Below, piece by piece: positions 1 through 8,716 of a stretch of DNA of 64,000 nucleotides. The stretch lies in NCBI GenBank assembly GCA_902574995.1, contig CACGPP010000001.1, forward strand, positions 186,001-250,000, read 5' to 3'. The notes under the pieces were generated by a model. The model was not told where the DNA came from and did not search any database. It was given only the letters and a program-made list of their open reading frames with translations. Both the position numbers and the translations under genes were made by a program. Position 1 is the first letter of the stretch; the number at the start of each line of letters is the position of its first letter. The DNA comes from an uncultured Alphaproteobacteria bacterium (GTDB lineage: Bacteria; Pseudomonadota; Alphaproteobacteria; HIMB59).

Positions 1-1
1 A

Positions 2-601
2 CTTTACCGGTTAAATTGGAAAAATGATTTAATGGATAATATTCGTAATTCAATTCTCAATCCCACTTTGTTTTCAGATGATCTGAATTACAATAATTTA
101 GTTACAGTAAAATTAGATGATAATTATACAATTCTAAATAAACCAATTTATTTAGAGTCAAAAACATTTAAAGGAAAACCAGGTTATCACCTAATACTTC
201 CGGTAAAGTACAAAAAAAGTATATACAGTGTCATTAATTTTGGATGGTTTTTAGACAAAGATGTAGATCAAGTTCAAAATATCATTCAAAGATATCAATC
301 AATCGACAACCCTAAAGTATACTTAAGAGATTTTAATTCAGATAAACCTTTTTTTACCCCAAAGAATGATTTATCTAATAATACTTGGTACTATGTTAAT
401 AAAACTGATTTTAGTCAGTTTCATCAATATACATTCCTATCTAAATATTATTTTGTTCTGCTAGATGATAGGGTATCTAAATATACCTTTAATCCTCTTA
501 TATTTTTGAGAAATAATCATTTGAATTATTCAATAACTTGGTTTTTGCTTAGCTTGTCAAGTATCGTTATGCTGTTAATTATAAGAAGAAAATATGAATA
601 A
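2..601 (+). CDS. SURF1 family cytochrome c oxidase assembly protein (5' partial)
   Basis: The reading frame is open from the first bases of the window, so the gene starts upstream. The first visible residues (L-Y-R-L-N-W-K-N) match the 'Q-x-x-R-L-x-W-K' stretch that follows the N-terminal membrane helix in SURF1, so the ATG at 32 is internal. About 199 residues are visible. The middle has the family's G-Y-H and 'N-x-G-W' segments, and the C-terminus has the 'N-H-L-x-Y-x-x-T-W-F' motif followed by a membrane helix and a basic tail. SURF1 is an inner-membrane protein that helps insert heme a into cytochrome oxidase subunit I. The last 8 bases overlap the M32 peptidase gene, suggesting coupling. 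The family call is firm; the missing N-terminus is due to the window edge. Confidence 0.88.
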   Translation, partial: LYRLNWKNDLMDNIRNSILNPTLFSDDLNYNNLVTVKLDDNYTILNKPIYLESKTFKGKPGYHLILPVKYKKSIYSVINFGWFLDKDVDQVQNIIQRYQSIDNPKVYLRDFNSDKPFFTPKNDLSNNTWYYVNKTDFSQFHQYTFLSKYYFVLLDDRVSKYTFNPLIFLRNNHLNYSITWFLLSLSSIVMLLIIRRKYE

Positions 602-2033
602 ACTTAAGGAGTATTTTAAAAGCTACTATGTTTTGAATGATGTCAGTGGTCTTTTATTTTGGGATAATGCAACTAATTTGCCAAAAAAAAGCGTTGAATC
701 TAGATCAGAGCAAATGTCTATTTTATCTAAATTTACAGATAGAATATTTAGAAGCGAAGATATTCAAGAAGAAATTCAAAAAGCTGAAAATACAAAATTA
801 AGCGAAGTAGATAGTATGTGTTTAAAATTAATGAAGAGCATTATTGTCAAAGAAAATGCTATTGACCCAGATTTGAAATCTCTACTGATAAAAAAAAAAC
901 TAACTTGTGAGCATTTATGGAGAGAGGCTAGATCAAAAAATGATTCTTCGGTAATTGAAAAAGATTTCAATGATCTATTAGATTTAGTACATGAGGAAGC
1001 TAGTCAATTAGCTAAAGCTACTAATCTATCACCTTATGACTCATTAATTTCAAAATATGATATGGATTATGACTCATCAAAGATTGACAAATTTTTTTCA
1101 GTAATTGAGAGAGAAATAATACCTAAATATTTGGATATTAATAAAATTAAATCACCTCATGTTTATAAATCAAATATTTCAGACTCAAAAATATTAAAAA
1201 TGGTGAAAGTAAAATTAGAACAACTCAACTTTGATTTTGACAGAGGTAGAATTGATCAATCTCATCACCCTTTTTGTGGAGGAGCTACAAATGATGTAAG
1301 GATAACAACCAGGTTTGAAGACAATATATTAGAGTCCTTATCAGCATTATTTCATGAGACAGGTCATGGAGTTTATGAGCAGAATCGACCTAATGAATAT
1401 CTTTATGAGCCATTGGGTCAATCTCGAAGTTTAAGCGTCCATGAAAGCCAATCTCTTTTTTTTGAAAATCATATCTTTAAATCAAAGGTTTATTTTAAAA
1501 TTATAAACAATATTTTTGATAACTCTAAAGATTTGGAAAAATCGTTTTTAGAGCACTATCATAATGTTAGAGTTAATCCTATAAGGGTCAGTGCTGATGA
1601 ATTTTCTTACCCGATCCATGTTTACATTAGGTATAAAATTGAAAAAGAGATATTTAAAAATAAAATTTACTTTAAAGATATAAAAAATTTATGGAACGAA
1701 AACTATTTAAATAATTTGTCAATCAATCTAATTTCAGAAACAGAGGGGGTTCTCCAAGATATTCATTGGTATGAAGGTATATTTGGTTATTTCCCTACTT
1801 ATGCACTTGGTGCTATGATAGCCTCACAAATTAAATATAATTGCCCTTTATTTGATATTTTTTTAGACAACCCTAACGAAGAAAATATAAATAATTTAAT
1901 CATTTGGTTAAATACTAATATCCATCAAAAAGCCTCTTTATATTCATCTGATGAAATGTTACAAAGCATTTCTGGCGAGAATTTAAACTCAAAATATTAT
2001 TTAGATCATTTGGTTGATAGATTTGTTAAATGA
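594..2033 (+). CDS. M32 family metallocarboxypeptidase (Taq/Pfu type)
   Basis: This 479-residue cytosolic protein has the zinc-binding H-E-T-G-H motif near residue 254. It is followed by the third-ligand segment H-E-S-Q-S near residue 283, as in thermostable carboxypeptidase Taq. Length (about 490-500 in the family) and the N-terminal L-x-W-D motif also fit. The enzyme removes C-terminal residues from peptides, probably in peptide recycling. The ATG at 594 lies inside the end of the SURF1 gene and follows an AGAAGAA purine stretch. The stop overlaps the threonine synthase start in an ATGA. With the M16 peptidase downstream it makes two peptidases around thrC. I see no missing catalytic residues. 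Confidence 0.93.
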   Translation: MNKLKEYFKSYYVLNDVSGLLFWDNATNLPKKSVESRSEQMSILSKFTDRIFRSEDIQEEIQKAENTKLSEVDSMCLKLMKSIIVKENAIDPDLKSLLIKKKLTCEHLWREARSKNDSSVIEKDFNDLLDLVHEEASQLAKATNLSPYDSLISKYDMDYDSSKIDKFFSVIEREIIPKYLDINKIKSPHVYKSNISDSKILKMVKVKLEQLNFDFDRGRIDQSHHPFCGGATNDVRITTRFEDNILESLSALFHETGHGVYEQNRPNEYLYEPLGQSRSLSVHESQSLFFENHIFKSKVYFKIINNIFDNSKDLEKSFLEHYHNVRVNPIRVSADEFSYPIHVYIRYKIEKEIFKNKIYFKDIKNLWNENYLNNLSINLISETEGVLQDIHWYEGIFGYFPTYALGAMIASQIKYNCPLFDIFLDNPNEENINNLIIWLNTNIHQKASLYSSDEMLQSISGENLNSKYYLDHLVDRFVK

Positions 2034-3382
2034 AATATATAAGTACGCGAGATGATAAAAAAGAGTACTCTGCTGAGCAGGTACTCAATTTCGGTCTAGC
2101 ACCAGATGGAGGTCTATTTATTCCAAATGAAACTCCAAAATTTAGTAATAATCAAATAAATGCATTAAAAGGAAAAAATTATTTTGAAATAGCAAATTTT
2201 ATTTTAACCCCTTTTTTATCAGATTTATTTGAAGCTCAAATAATTGAAAAGATTATCGAAGAGGCATATTGTAAATTTGATAAAGAAATTGTTTCAATAT
2301 CTAACATAGGTGACAACGATTTATTAAATTTATTTCATGGTCCGACACTAGCTTTTAAAGATTATGCTATGTGTTTGTTAGCTAAGATATATGAATACTA
2401 TTTAAAGAAATTAGATAGAAAATTAGTGGTTATCGGAGCAACTTCTGGCGATACCGGTTCTGCTGCAATTCAAGCCTTTAAAGATATTGAAAATATTAGT
2501 ATATTTATTTTACATCCTCATAACTCCACATCTCTCTTCCAAAGAAAACAAATGACAACTAGTGGAGGTAAAAATGTTTTTAATATTGCCCTAAATGGAA
2601 GTTTTGATGATTGTCAAAATTTAGTAAAAAAACTTTTTAGAGATAAAGATATAAATAATGAATATAGCTTTACTGCAGTGAATTCAATTAATTGGTTTAG
2701 GGTACTACCACAATCAATTTATTATGCATGGGCATATCTTAATCATAATATTGATAATTTTGTTGTACCAAGTGGTAATTTTGGAAATATATATTCTGCT
2801 CATTTGCTAAAGTCAATGGGATTTCCAATAAATAAGTTAATTGTTGCGACAAATGAGAATAATATTTTACATCGAATTATAAGCAATAATGATCTACATC
2901 TTTACAATGTTGTAAAAACTAATAGCCCCAGCATGGATATAACAATATCAAGTAATTTTGAAAGACTTTTAGCAGAGCTTCTTGGACCAGGAGAAACAAA
3001 AGAGCTTTTTCAAAATATACAAAACAATGAACATAATAAAAAATTAGAAATTTCTATTCATAAGTTATTATCTGAGAAATTTTTATCTGAGAGTGCAACT
3101 TCTAAAGAGGTTGAGAATCAAATTAAAATCACATATGAAAATCACAAAATTTTATTAGACCCTCATACAGCTGTTGGCATAGTATGTGCGAAAAAATTAA
3201 ATTTAAAAAAAGCAATGTGTCTTGCTTGTGCCCATCCAGTAAAATTTCAGGAAACTGTCCAAAAGGCATTAGGTAACAATGTAAAATATGATAAAAACAT
3301 AGAATTTCTTAATGATGAAAAATTTGCAATTTTAGACAACAATTACAAGGAACTAGGAGATTATATAGAAGCACATGCCTAA
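2030..3382 (+). CDS. thrC: threonine synthase
   Basis: This 450-residue PLP enzyme converts O-phosphohomoserine to threonine. The PLP lysine is in the motif F-H-G-P-T-L-A-F-K-D-Y-A around residue 109. The phosphate-binding G-A-T-S-G-D-T-G-S-A segment lies about 35 residues later. The length matches the long bacterial/fungal type. The start overlaps the preceding stop as ATGA, and the gene overlaps the next one by 8 bases, so it is probably transcribed with both. Homoserine kinase (thrB), the preceding step, lies 1.7 kb downstream on the opposite strand, which puts the last two threonine steps in the same neighbourhood but not one operon. Confidence 0.96.
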   Translation: MKYISTRDDKKEYSAEQVLNFGLAPDGGLFIPNETPKFSNNQINALKGKNYFEIANFILTPFLSDLFEAQIIEKIIEEAYCKFDKEIVSISNIGDNDLLNLFHGPTLAFKDYAMCLLAKIYEYYLKKLDRKLVVIGATSGDTGSAAIQAFKDIENISIFILHPHNSTSLFQRKQMTTSGGKNVFNIALNGSFDDCQNLVKKLFRDKDINNEYSFTAVNSINWFRVLPQSIYYAWAYLNHNIDNFVVPSGNFGNIYSAHLLKSMGFPINKLIVATNENNILHRIISNNDLHLYNVVKTNSPSMDITISSNFERLLAELLGPGETKELFQNIQNNEHNKKLEISIHKLLSEKFLSESATSKEVENQIKITYENHKILLDPHTAVGIVCAKKLNLKKAMCLACAHPVKFQETVQKALGNNVKYDKNIEFLNDEKFAILDNNYKELGDYIEAHA

Positions 3383-4628
3383 TATTCATAAGCTTAAAAA
3401 TGGAATGACCTTGATAACAGATTATGTAAACACTGTAGAAACAGTAAGTGTAGGAATGTGGAATAAGGTCGGGGCAAGAAATGAGCGAAAAGAAATTAAT
3501 GGTGTTGCTCACTTATTAGAGCACATGGCATTCAAAGGAACAAAAAATAGATCAGCTGCTCAAATAGCAAAAGAAGTTGAGCTAGTAGGTAATTCTCACA
3601 ATGCCTATACTTCAAGAGAAATAACTGCTTATTACATGAGTGGTTTAAAGGAAAATGTTGAACTATCCATAGACGTAATTAGTGATATATTGCAGTTTTC
3701 AACTTTTGACTCTAAGGAACTCGATAAAGAGAGAGGCGTCATATTACAAGAGATTGGAATGTATGCTGATGAGCCAGATAGTATTGTTGCTGATAAATTC
3801 GACGAGTTAGCTTACCCGAACCAACCCATGGGTAGGTCAATCTTAGGCACGGCTGAAATTATAAAGTCTATATCAAGGGATGAAGTTGAGGGTTTTATGA
3901 AAGGATTCTATAACCCAAAAAAAATGGTGTTTTCTGTATCAGGAAATTTTGAAGAGGATAAAATAATTAAACTTGTTGAAGAGAAATTCCAAAATCTCCC
4001 TCATGGCGACGACGATTATATTCCAAAATCTTCTTATGTTGGTGGAGAATACCGCCAAGAGAAAAATTTAGAACAGGTAAAGTTGTTACTAGGTTTTGAG
4101 GGTGTAGATATTCATTCAGACCTTTACTATGCAACAAGAGTTTATTCAACACTTCTTGGCTCTGGTATGTCTTCAAGATTATTTCAAGAAATTCGAGAAA
4201 AAAGAGGTTTAGTCTATAGCATATACAGCAGTGGTGATTTCTTTTCTGACTCAGGTATTTTTTATGTCTATGCTGGCACAGGACATAAGGAAGTTAAAGA
4301 ATTAATACCCGTACTTTGCGATCAATTAAATATTAATGCTAACACTTTTACGCAGGAGGAATTAACGAAGACTAAAGCTAAATTTAAAGTAGGAATTCTA
4401 AAAGGAGAGGAAAGTATCTCAACAAGATGTAGATCTAATGCTTCTAGTTATTTAATGCACAATAAGGTTAGATCTCCCGAGGAATTTATTTCAAAAATTG
4501 ACTCTGTGCAATTAGAGGACCTTGAAAAAGCAAGAAAAAAAATACTAGACTCAAATTTAACTCTCTCATCAATAGGACCTATTAGTAACCTTGAAACAGC
4601 TGAACTAGTTAAACGAAGACTCAGTTAG
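3375..4628 (+). CDS. M16 family zinc peptidase (processing-peptidase-like)
   Basis: This 417-residue protein carries the inverted zinc motif H-L-L-E-H (H46 to H50), followed by 'M-A-F-K-G-T'. The downstream glutamate region (about 70 residues later, E-R-G-V-I-L-Q-E-I) is present. A second M16 repeat, with 'S-S-R-L-F-Q-E-I-R-E-K-R-G-L-V-Y', occupies the C-terminal half. It resembles the mitochondrial processing peptidase beta group usually found next to thrC in alphaproteobacteria. I see no signal peptide. The substrate cannot be told from sequence. It overlaps thrC by 8 bases and its 3' end overlaps rnhA on the other strand by 24 bases. Confidence 0.93.
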   Translation: MPNIHKLKNGMTLITDYVNTVETVSVGMWNKVGARNERKEINGVAHLLEHMAFKGTKNRSAAQIAKEVELVGNSHNAYTSREITAYYMSGLKENVELSIDVISDILQFSTFDSKELDKERGVILQEIGMYADEPDSIVADKFDELAYPNQPMGRSILGTAEIIKSISRDEVEGFMKGFYNPKKMVFSVSGNFEEDKIIKLVEEKFQNLPHGDDDYIPKSSYVGGEYRQEKNLEQVKLLLGFEGVDIHSDLYYATRVYSTLLGSGMSSRLFQEIREKRGLVYSIYSSGDFFSDSGIFYVYAGTGHKEVKELIPVLCDQLNINANTFTQEELTKTKAKFKVGILKGEESISTRCRSNASSYLMHNKVRSPEEFISKIDSVQLEDLEKARKKILDSNLTLSSIGPISNLETAELVKRRLS

Positions 4629-5048
4629 AGTTTCTGCTGCTTTTCTAGCAAGTGTATCAACTTGGTTATTGAATTCATCGATATTATGTGCCTTTACCCA
4701 GTTCCAATTAATATTTTTACTAAGGTTTAATTTATCTAATCGTTCCCAAAGCTCTTTATTTTTAACTGGCTGTTTTCTTGACGTTTTCCAATTATTTTTT
4801 TTCCAATTTATTATCCATGTTGTAATACCCTGTTTAACATAATTGCTATCTGTGTTAATTGAAATGTCTCTATATTCTTTTAAAAACTCTAGTGCTTTAA
4901 TAACAGCAACTAGTTCCATTTTATTATTTGTGGTGTTAAGTTCGAAACTAGATCTGTGGCAAATATTCTTTTCTCCCACAATCAAAAATGCCCATCCTCC
5001 GTTACCAGGATTTCCTAGACAAGAACCATCTGTATAGACACTAATCAA
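4605..5048 (-). CDS. rnhA: ribonuclease HI
   Basis: This 147-residue enzyme degrades the RNA of RNA:DNA hybrids such as R-loops and primers. The catalytic acids are visible: D7 in Y-T-D-G-S, E45 in K-M-E-L, D67 in T-D-S-N-Y, and a late histidine/aspartate pair in the K-A-H and Q-V-D-x-L-A-R segments. The start is TTG. Its bases overlap the homoserine kinase stop as TTGA, and no in-frame ATG is available. The gene follows thrB on the same strand, an order common in alphaproteobacteria. RNase HII is also present in this window (rnhB). Confidence 0.95.
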   Translation of the reverse strand: MISVYTDGSCLGNPGNGGWAFLIVGEKNICHRSSFELNTTNNKMELVAVIKALEFLKEYRDISINTDSNYVKQGITTWIINWKKNNWKTSRKQPVKNKELWERLDKLNLSKNINWNWVKAHNIDEFNNQVDTLARKAAETLTESSFN

Positions 5049-5986
5049 AAAAAGTCCTGTATATTGTACTTTTCATGAAATTTAAAAATTTCAAAAAATT
5101 CTAGAGGATTTTTATGTTTTACATCTCCTTCAATATTAAAATGCAAGTCATAAAGTCTTGTTAAGAAAAAACGTATAGCACTTATCTTTAAATAAAAGTT
5201 TAATTTATCTTTTTCCTCAATATTTAATTCAAAGTTTTGCATGTAAGATGATAGAAAATTTAAATAATCATCTTCTGAAAATTTATTGTTTTTAAAAAAC
5301 CAAGCATTCACAAGAGTAGCAAAATCATAAATTACAGTATCAGTACAAGAAAAAAAGAAATCTATAAAACCTGAAACTTGGTTATTTAAAAAAAATATAT
5401 TATCTTTAAATAAATCAGCATGAATATTAACTTGTCTTAAATTATATGGAAACTTATCTTGAAGGTAATCAATATTTTTAAGAATATATTTATACTCTTC
5501 AGTATAAATCTTAGGGTTAACATTAGAAAACTTTTCGGTTATGTATTTCCAAGTAGGTAGTAACATCATATTTTTTCTGAAAAGTTTTGAACTATTTCCA
5601 GCTTGATGCAAATCTGCTATCGATTTTCCTAATGATTTTAATTGTTGATTATTTATATCTTTTAAAGGTCTACCTTCAACAAAAGTATATATGCAGCATG
5701 GTTTCCCTTTAATTTTGAATAAGTTTTTATTGTCTATAGTTATGCTTAACGGACATGTAATATTGTTATCGTAAAATAATTTCATAAGATTGTTGAAATA
5801 TGGTAAGTCAACTTCTTTAGTTCTTTTCTCAAAAATAGTTAATATATATTTTTTAGAGTCAGTCAAATTTACTAAATAATTTGTATTTTCTACTCCCTCT
5901 TTTATACCTTCAAGAATCTCAATTTCTCCGATGGGTCTAAATAATTCTTGGGCATCTTTATAAGATACTGATGTGTAAACTGCCAT
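5045..5986 (-). CDS. thrB: homoserine kinase (APH-fold, type II)
   Basis: This 313-residue protein belongs to the aminoglycoside-phosphotransferase fold ThrB family, not the GHMP kinase family. The opening 'M-A-V-Y-T-x-V', the phosphotransfer motif H-A-D-L-F-K-D-N and the following G-F-I-D-F segment are diagnostic. It phosphorylates homoserine using ATP, giving the substrate of threonine synthase (thrC, nearby on the other strand). The ATG lies 51 bases from the divergently oriented lipoprotein gene. It is coupled to rnhA by a TTGA overlap. The ispH gene often found in front of thrB is not here. Confidence 0.94.
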   Translation of the reverse strand: MAVYTSVSYKDAQELFRPIGEIEILEGIKEGVENTNYLVNLTDSKKYILTIFEKRTKEVDLPYFNNLMKLFYDNNITCPLSITIDNKNLFKIKGKPCCIYTFVEGRPLKDINNQQLKSLGKSIADLHQAGNSSKLFRKNMMLLPTWKYITEKFSNVNPKIYTEEYKYILKNIDYLQDKFPYNLRQVNIHADLFKDNIFFLNNQVSGFIDFFFSCTDTVIYDFATLVNAWFFKNNKFSEDDYLNFLSSYMQNFELNIEEKDKLNFYLKISAIRFFLTRLYDLHFNIEGDVKHKNPLEFFEIFKFHEKYNIQDFF

Positions 5987-6037
5987 TTTATTTTTTTATT
6001 TTTTAATTAATGTATATATGATGCATAATATCCAACA

Positions 6038-6508
6038 ATGAAAAATAATAAATTTATAATATGTTTTATATTAACTTTTTTTTTAGTTTCTTGTTCAATA
6101 TCAAATCCTTTAAAAAAAGAATTAAAAGTAACCAATAAAGATTGTCCTCAATCTCTAATTTTATATGAAGCGAGATCTCTTAATTTAAGTAATGCCAATA
6201 TTGAACTACAAAATGACTATAACCTTAGTTGTTATCTGTTAGTAGATAAAAGTATAGTTGAAATTTCTACTGACTATAAAATAAATGTACTTTTGTTTGA
6301 GGAAGAGAAAAAAACCTATTTAGTGGATTTTATGATTTTTGTCACAAACCTAAGTGAAGATAATATAATAGCTGAATTTCAGTACCCAAAAGATCTCAAA
6401 CTTGATAGGGAGGGTTACAAATGGCAAAATTTTGATTTAAATGAAAAAATTCAAATTGATTTAGATACTTATGATGAAGGTATAAAAATATTTTATGCTA
6501 TTAATTAA
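6038..6508 (+). CDS. small lipoprotein of unknown function
   Basis: This 156-residue protein has an N-terminal signal peptide (K-N-N-K, then a hydrophobic stretch) ending in a lipobox L-V-S-C at about residues 16-19. It should therefore be a lipid-anchored envelope protein. The mature part has a C-P pair followed by a stretch ending E-A, and later a 'N-L-S-C' segment. A second cysteine could pair with the first. The pattern loosely resembles short lipoproteins of other alphaproteobacteria, but I cannot assign a function. It stands alone between divergent thrB and convergent atpF; its last 8 bases overlap the end of atpF. A weak -10-like CATAAT at 6024-6029 lies only a few bases before the ATG. 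Confidence 0.75.
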   Translation: MKNNKFIICFILTFFLVSCSISNPLKKELKVTNKDCPQSLILYEARSLNLSNANIELQNDYNLSCYLLVDKSIVEISTDYKINVLLFEEEKKTYLVDFMIFVTNLSEDNIIAEFQYPKDLKLDREGYKWQNFDLNEKIQIDLDTYDEGIKIFYAIN

Positions 6509-6986
6509 TTGATTTTAAATCAGATACACTTTTAATTATTATTTTAGATCTATTATCTTCTGAAAGATTGGAAAAATAATTCTCAATAATTTTATTTAAT
6601 TCTAATGAGGCCTGACTTTTGATAGATTGAATTGCAGATAATTCAATTTGTTTAATTCGATCTAAGGAATTTTTCTCTTTTGATTTGATAGTTTGATTAG
6701 TTTTCTCAATAATATTTTTAGAAATAGACTCAGCTTGTGACCTTGCGTTAGATATAATGTCATCCACTTTATTAGATAAATCTCTAGTTTGTTTTTCTGC
6801 ATCTTTGAGTTTTTCTTCTGCTTTATTATAAGTTTCTAAGGAATTATTTATATTAAGCTTAATTTCTTCAATTTTTGAGTCTATACCACCAATCATCATA
6901 CTTTTGAAAGGCTTCATCATGAGAATAACAAAAGTAATAAAAGAAATTAATAACCAGAATTTAGGATCTTGAAATAAATAGCTCAT
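6501..6986 (-). CDS. atpF: F0F1 ATP synthase subunit b
   Basis: This 161-residue protein has one N-terminal membrane helix (about residues 8-28, with P-K-F-W-L-L-I-S-F). A long charged coiled coil follows, the usual shape of the peripheral stalk that holds F1 against F0. It follows a second, similar gene and is last in the order I-a-c-b'-b, so I call it b and the upstream copy b'. The start overlaps the b' stop by one base (TAATG). Sequence identity of b subunits is low, so the call rests on topology and position. The last 8 bases overlap the lipoprotein gene. Confidence 0.9.
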   Translation of the reverse strand: MSYLFQDPKFWLLISFITFVILMMKPFKSMMIGGIDSKIEEIKLNINNSLETYNKAEEKLKDAEKQTRDLSNKVDDIISNARSQAESISKNIIEKTNQTIKSKEKNSLDRIKQIELSAIQSIKSQASLELNKIIENYFSNLSEDNRSKIIIKSVSDLKSIN

Positions 6987-7444
6987 TAAAGATTGATGTT
7001 ACTCTTTTCTATATTTGTTATTTTTGACAAAAAATTTGTCGCTGAGTCTTTAAGTTGGTCATTTAGTTCAGATATCGCATTATCCTTTTCTTTTGAGACT
7101 CTTTCTTCAGTTTGTTTGATTTCAAGTTGGATCTTTTCTTCCGTAGCTTTAATTAAGTCTTCACTTTCTTTTAGAGCTTTATCTTTGGCATCATTAATAA
7201 TTTGTGATGCTTGGTTCTTTGCCTCAGTAAGTTTACCTTCGTAGTTTTCAATTATTGACTCAGCTTTTTTGATTAATTCATCTTGTCTTGAGATATGTGA
7301 TTTTACAAAATTATCTCTTTGATTCAAAAAAGCTCTAATTTTAGGAAGTGTTATGTATGTTAATACTGTAAAAAGTATTACAAAAAAAACACCCAGCCAA
7401 AAAAGCTGAGATATAAAAAACTCTACTTGCTCTAATTGAGGCAT
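6986..7444 (-). CDS. atpG: F0F1 ATP synthase subunit b'
   Basis: This 152-residue protein has a membrane helix near residues 10-30 (L-F-W-L-G-V-F-F-V-I-L-F) followed by an alternating charged coiled coil to the C-terminus. Alphaproteobacteria carry two divergent b subunits that pair as a heterodimer in the peripheral stalk. This one lies directly after the c subunit, the usual place for b'. The gene symbol atpG is used for b' in several alphaproteobacterial genomes, but elsewhere atpG means the gamma subunit. It is separated from atpE by 17 bases and coupled to atpF by a one-base overlap. Confidence 0.88.
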   Translation of the reverse strand: MPQLEQVEFFISQLFWLGVFFVILFTVLTYITLPKIRAFLNQRDNFVKSHISRQDELIKKAESIIENYEGKLTEAKNQASQIINDAKDKALKESEDLIKATEEKIQLEIKQTEERVSKEKDNAISELNDQLKDSATNFLSKITNIEKSNINL

Positions 7445-7461
7445 CCGTTAGTCAGTCCTTG

Positions 7462-7689
7462 TTAAGAAAACAGAATTACTAATGCTATGACCAATGCAAA
7501 TAAAGCAATAGCTTCAACTAGGGCAAAACCTAACATTGTCATGGTAAAAACTTCGTTTCTTGCAGCTGGATTTCTTCCAACAGCAGTAATAAAAGCAGCA
7601 AAAACATTGCCAATACCAATTCCAGCACCGATCACGCCGATCACTGCTAAACCTGCGCCCAAGTATTTTAGTCCTTCAACTAGTTCCAT
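7462..7689 (-). CDS. atpE: F0F1 ATP synthase subunit c
   Basis: This 75-residue hairpin of two membrane helices forms the proton-carrying ring. The first helix is glycine-rich (G-A-G-I-G-I-G-N). The polar loop R-N-P is at residues 39-41, and the ion-binding carboxylate is E59 in the second helix (G-F-A-L-V-E-A). The residues around E59 do not show the sodium-binding pattern, so proton coupling is expected. It has one of the best ribosome-binding sites in the window (see the entry at 7694), consistent with the need for many c subunits per complex. Confidence 0.97.
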   Translation of the reverse strand: MELVEGLKYLGAGLAVIGVIGAGIGIGNVFAAFITAVGRNPAARNEVFTMTMLGFALVEAIALFALVIALVILFS

Positions 7690-7693
7690 ATTT

Positions 7694-7701
7694 ACCTCCT
7701 T
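7694..7701 (-). promoter_or_regulatory. strong Shine-Dalgarno site of atpE
   Basis: On the reverse strand this reads AAGGAGGT, five bases before the atpE ATG. Most genes here have only a weak purine stretch or none. A near-perfect match to the 16S anti-Shine-Dalgarno before the c-subunit gene fits a need for higher translation than its operon neighbours. Confidence 0.75.
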
Positions 7702-7709
7702 ATGTTCAT

Positions 7710-8462
7710 CTAGTGTAAGTGTAAAGCGTCGTTAATATACAAACATGTTAATATTGCAAAAACATATGCTTGCAAAAATGCAATTAATATTTCTAAACCT
7801 GTTAAAGCTATTATGAATACTAATGGCAAAATTCCAAAAAAACCTAGTGCAGAGACAAATCCTGCAAAAACTTTAAGTAAAGTATGACCAGCAAGCATGT
7901 TAGCAAAAAGTCTAACGGATAAGCTTATTGGTCTAGAGAGATAAGATATAATTTCAATTGGTATCAATAAAGGAAGCATATATACGGGCAAGCCAGGGAT
8001 AACAAAAAAGCTAAAAAATTTTACGCCATGTTTTACAAATCCTAAAACTGTAACGAAAATAAACACACCCATTGCAAGAGCTAAAGTCACTATGATATGG
8101 CTTGTAAAAGTAAAGCTATAAGGAATCATACCAAAAAGATTTCCAAATAAAATAAACATGAACAAAGTAAAAACTAAAGGAAAGTATTTTTTGCCCTCTT
8201 TACCTACAGTGTCTGCTAATAAACTATTAATAAAATTAAAACCAAGTTCAGCAGCAACTTGCATTCTGGTGGGGTAGAGGTCACTTAAAGAGTTTGTTTT
8301 TTTTGCTTTTAAAAAAGGCACTGTAAAAAAAATTAAAATAAACGCTGTTGTAATAGTCATCCATAGAGCAGAATTAGTAAAAGAGATATCAAAACCTAGA
8401 AAGTTAATGTCAACAATGGATTGTATTTCAAACTGTTTTAGAGGACTTTCACCCTTAGCCAT
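7710..8462 (-). CDS. atpB: F0F1 ATP synthase subunit a
   Basis: This 250-residue integral membrane protein of the proton channel has five to six hydrophobic segments. The essential arginine is R184 in the conserved S-V-R-L-F-A-N-M-L-A-G-H segment. The last helices contain 'E-I-L-I-A-F-L-Q-A-Y-V-F'. It lies between atpI and atpE in the standard alphaproteobacterial F0 order. The ATG at 8462 is 17 bases after atpI, with no clear Shine-Dalgarno. F1 genes are not in this window, as expected since F0 and F1 operons are usually separate in alphaproteobacteria. Confidence 0.97.
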   Translation of the reverse strand: MAKGESPLKQFEIQSIVDINFLGFDISFTNSALWMTITTAFILIFFTVPFLKAKKTNSLSDLYPTRMQVAAELGFNFINSLLADTVGKEGKKYFPLVFTLFMFILFGNLFGMIPYSFTFTSHIIVTLALAMGVFIFVTVLGFVKHGVKFFSFFVIPGLPVYMLPLLIPIEIISYLSRPISLSVRLFANMLAGHTLLKVFAGFVSALGFFGILPLVFIIALTGLEILIAFLQAYVFAILTCLYINDALHLH

Positions 8463-8479
8463 GAGGTAATAAAACAGAT

Positions 8480-8716
8480 TTATTTAGAGTTTTCTATGCG
8501 ACGTATAAGCCTGTAAATATTCAATAAACCAGCAAAAAAACCAAGTATTATCAACGTTATTAAACCAATAGGTTTGCTATCAAACATCTTATCAATCAAC
8601 AATCCAATAACAACAGAAACAATTAAAGCGCCTAATAATTCAGTTGAGATTCTATAAGCAAAGCTAAGACCTTGCATACTTGGCTTTTTACTATCATTTT
8701 CTTCATCGTTTGCCAT
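8480..8716 (-). CDS. atpI: ATP synthase accessory protein AtpI
   Basis: This 78-residue protein has a short charged N-terminus and two membrane helices (about residues 26-44 and 51-66). A basic tail (R-L-I-R-R-I) follows. It lies first in the F0 operon, where AtpI/AtpZ-type proteins occur; these are thought to assist c-ring assembly or magnesium transport. It starts inside the last codon of smc (TAATG), so transcription may continue from smc into the F0 genes. Confidence 0.87.
   Translation of the reverse strand: MANDEENDSKKPSMQGLSFAYRISTELLGALIVSVVIGLLIDKMFDSKPIGLITLIILGFFAGLLNIYRLIRRIENSK

Noticed and set aside
5987..6037. Poly-T runs as intrinsic terminators
   Set aside because: The T/A runs here and in other gaps have no preceding GC-rich hairpin.
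7487..7735. 82-residue ORF antisense to atpE
   Set aside because: It is the mirror of the strongly conserved c-subunit gene, whose codon pattern keeps the opposite strand open; no start signal or recognisable protein.
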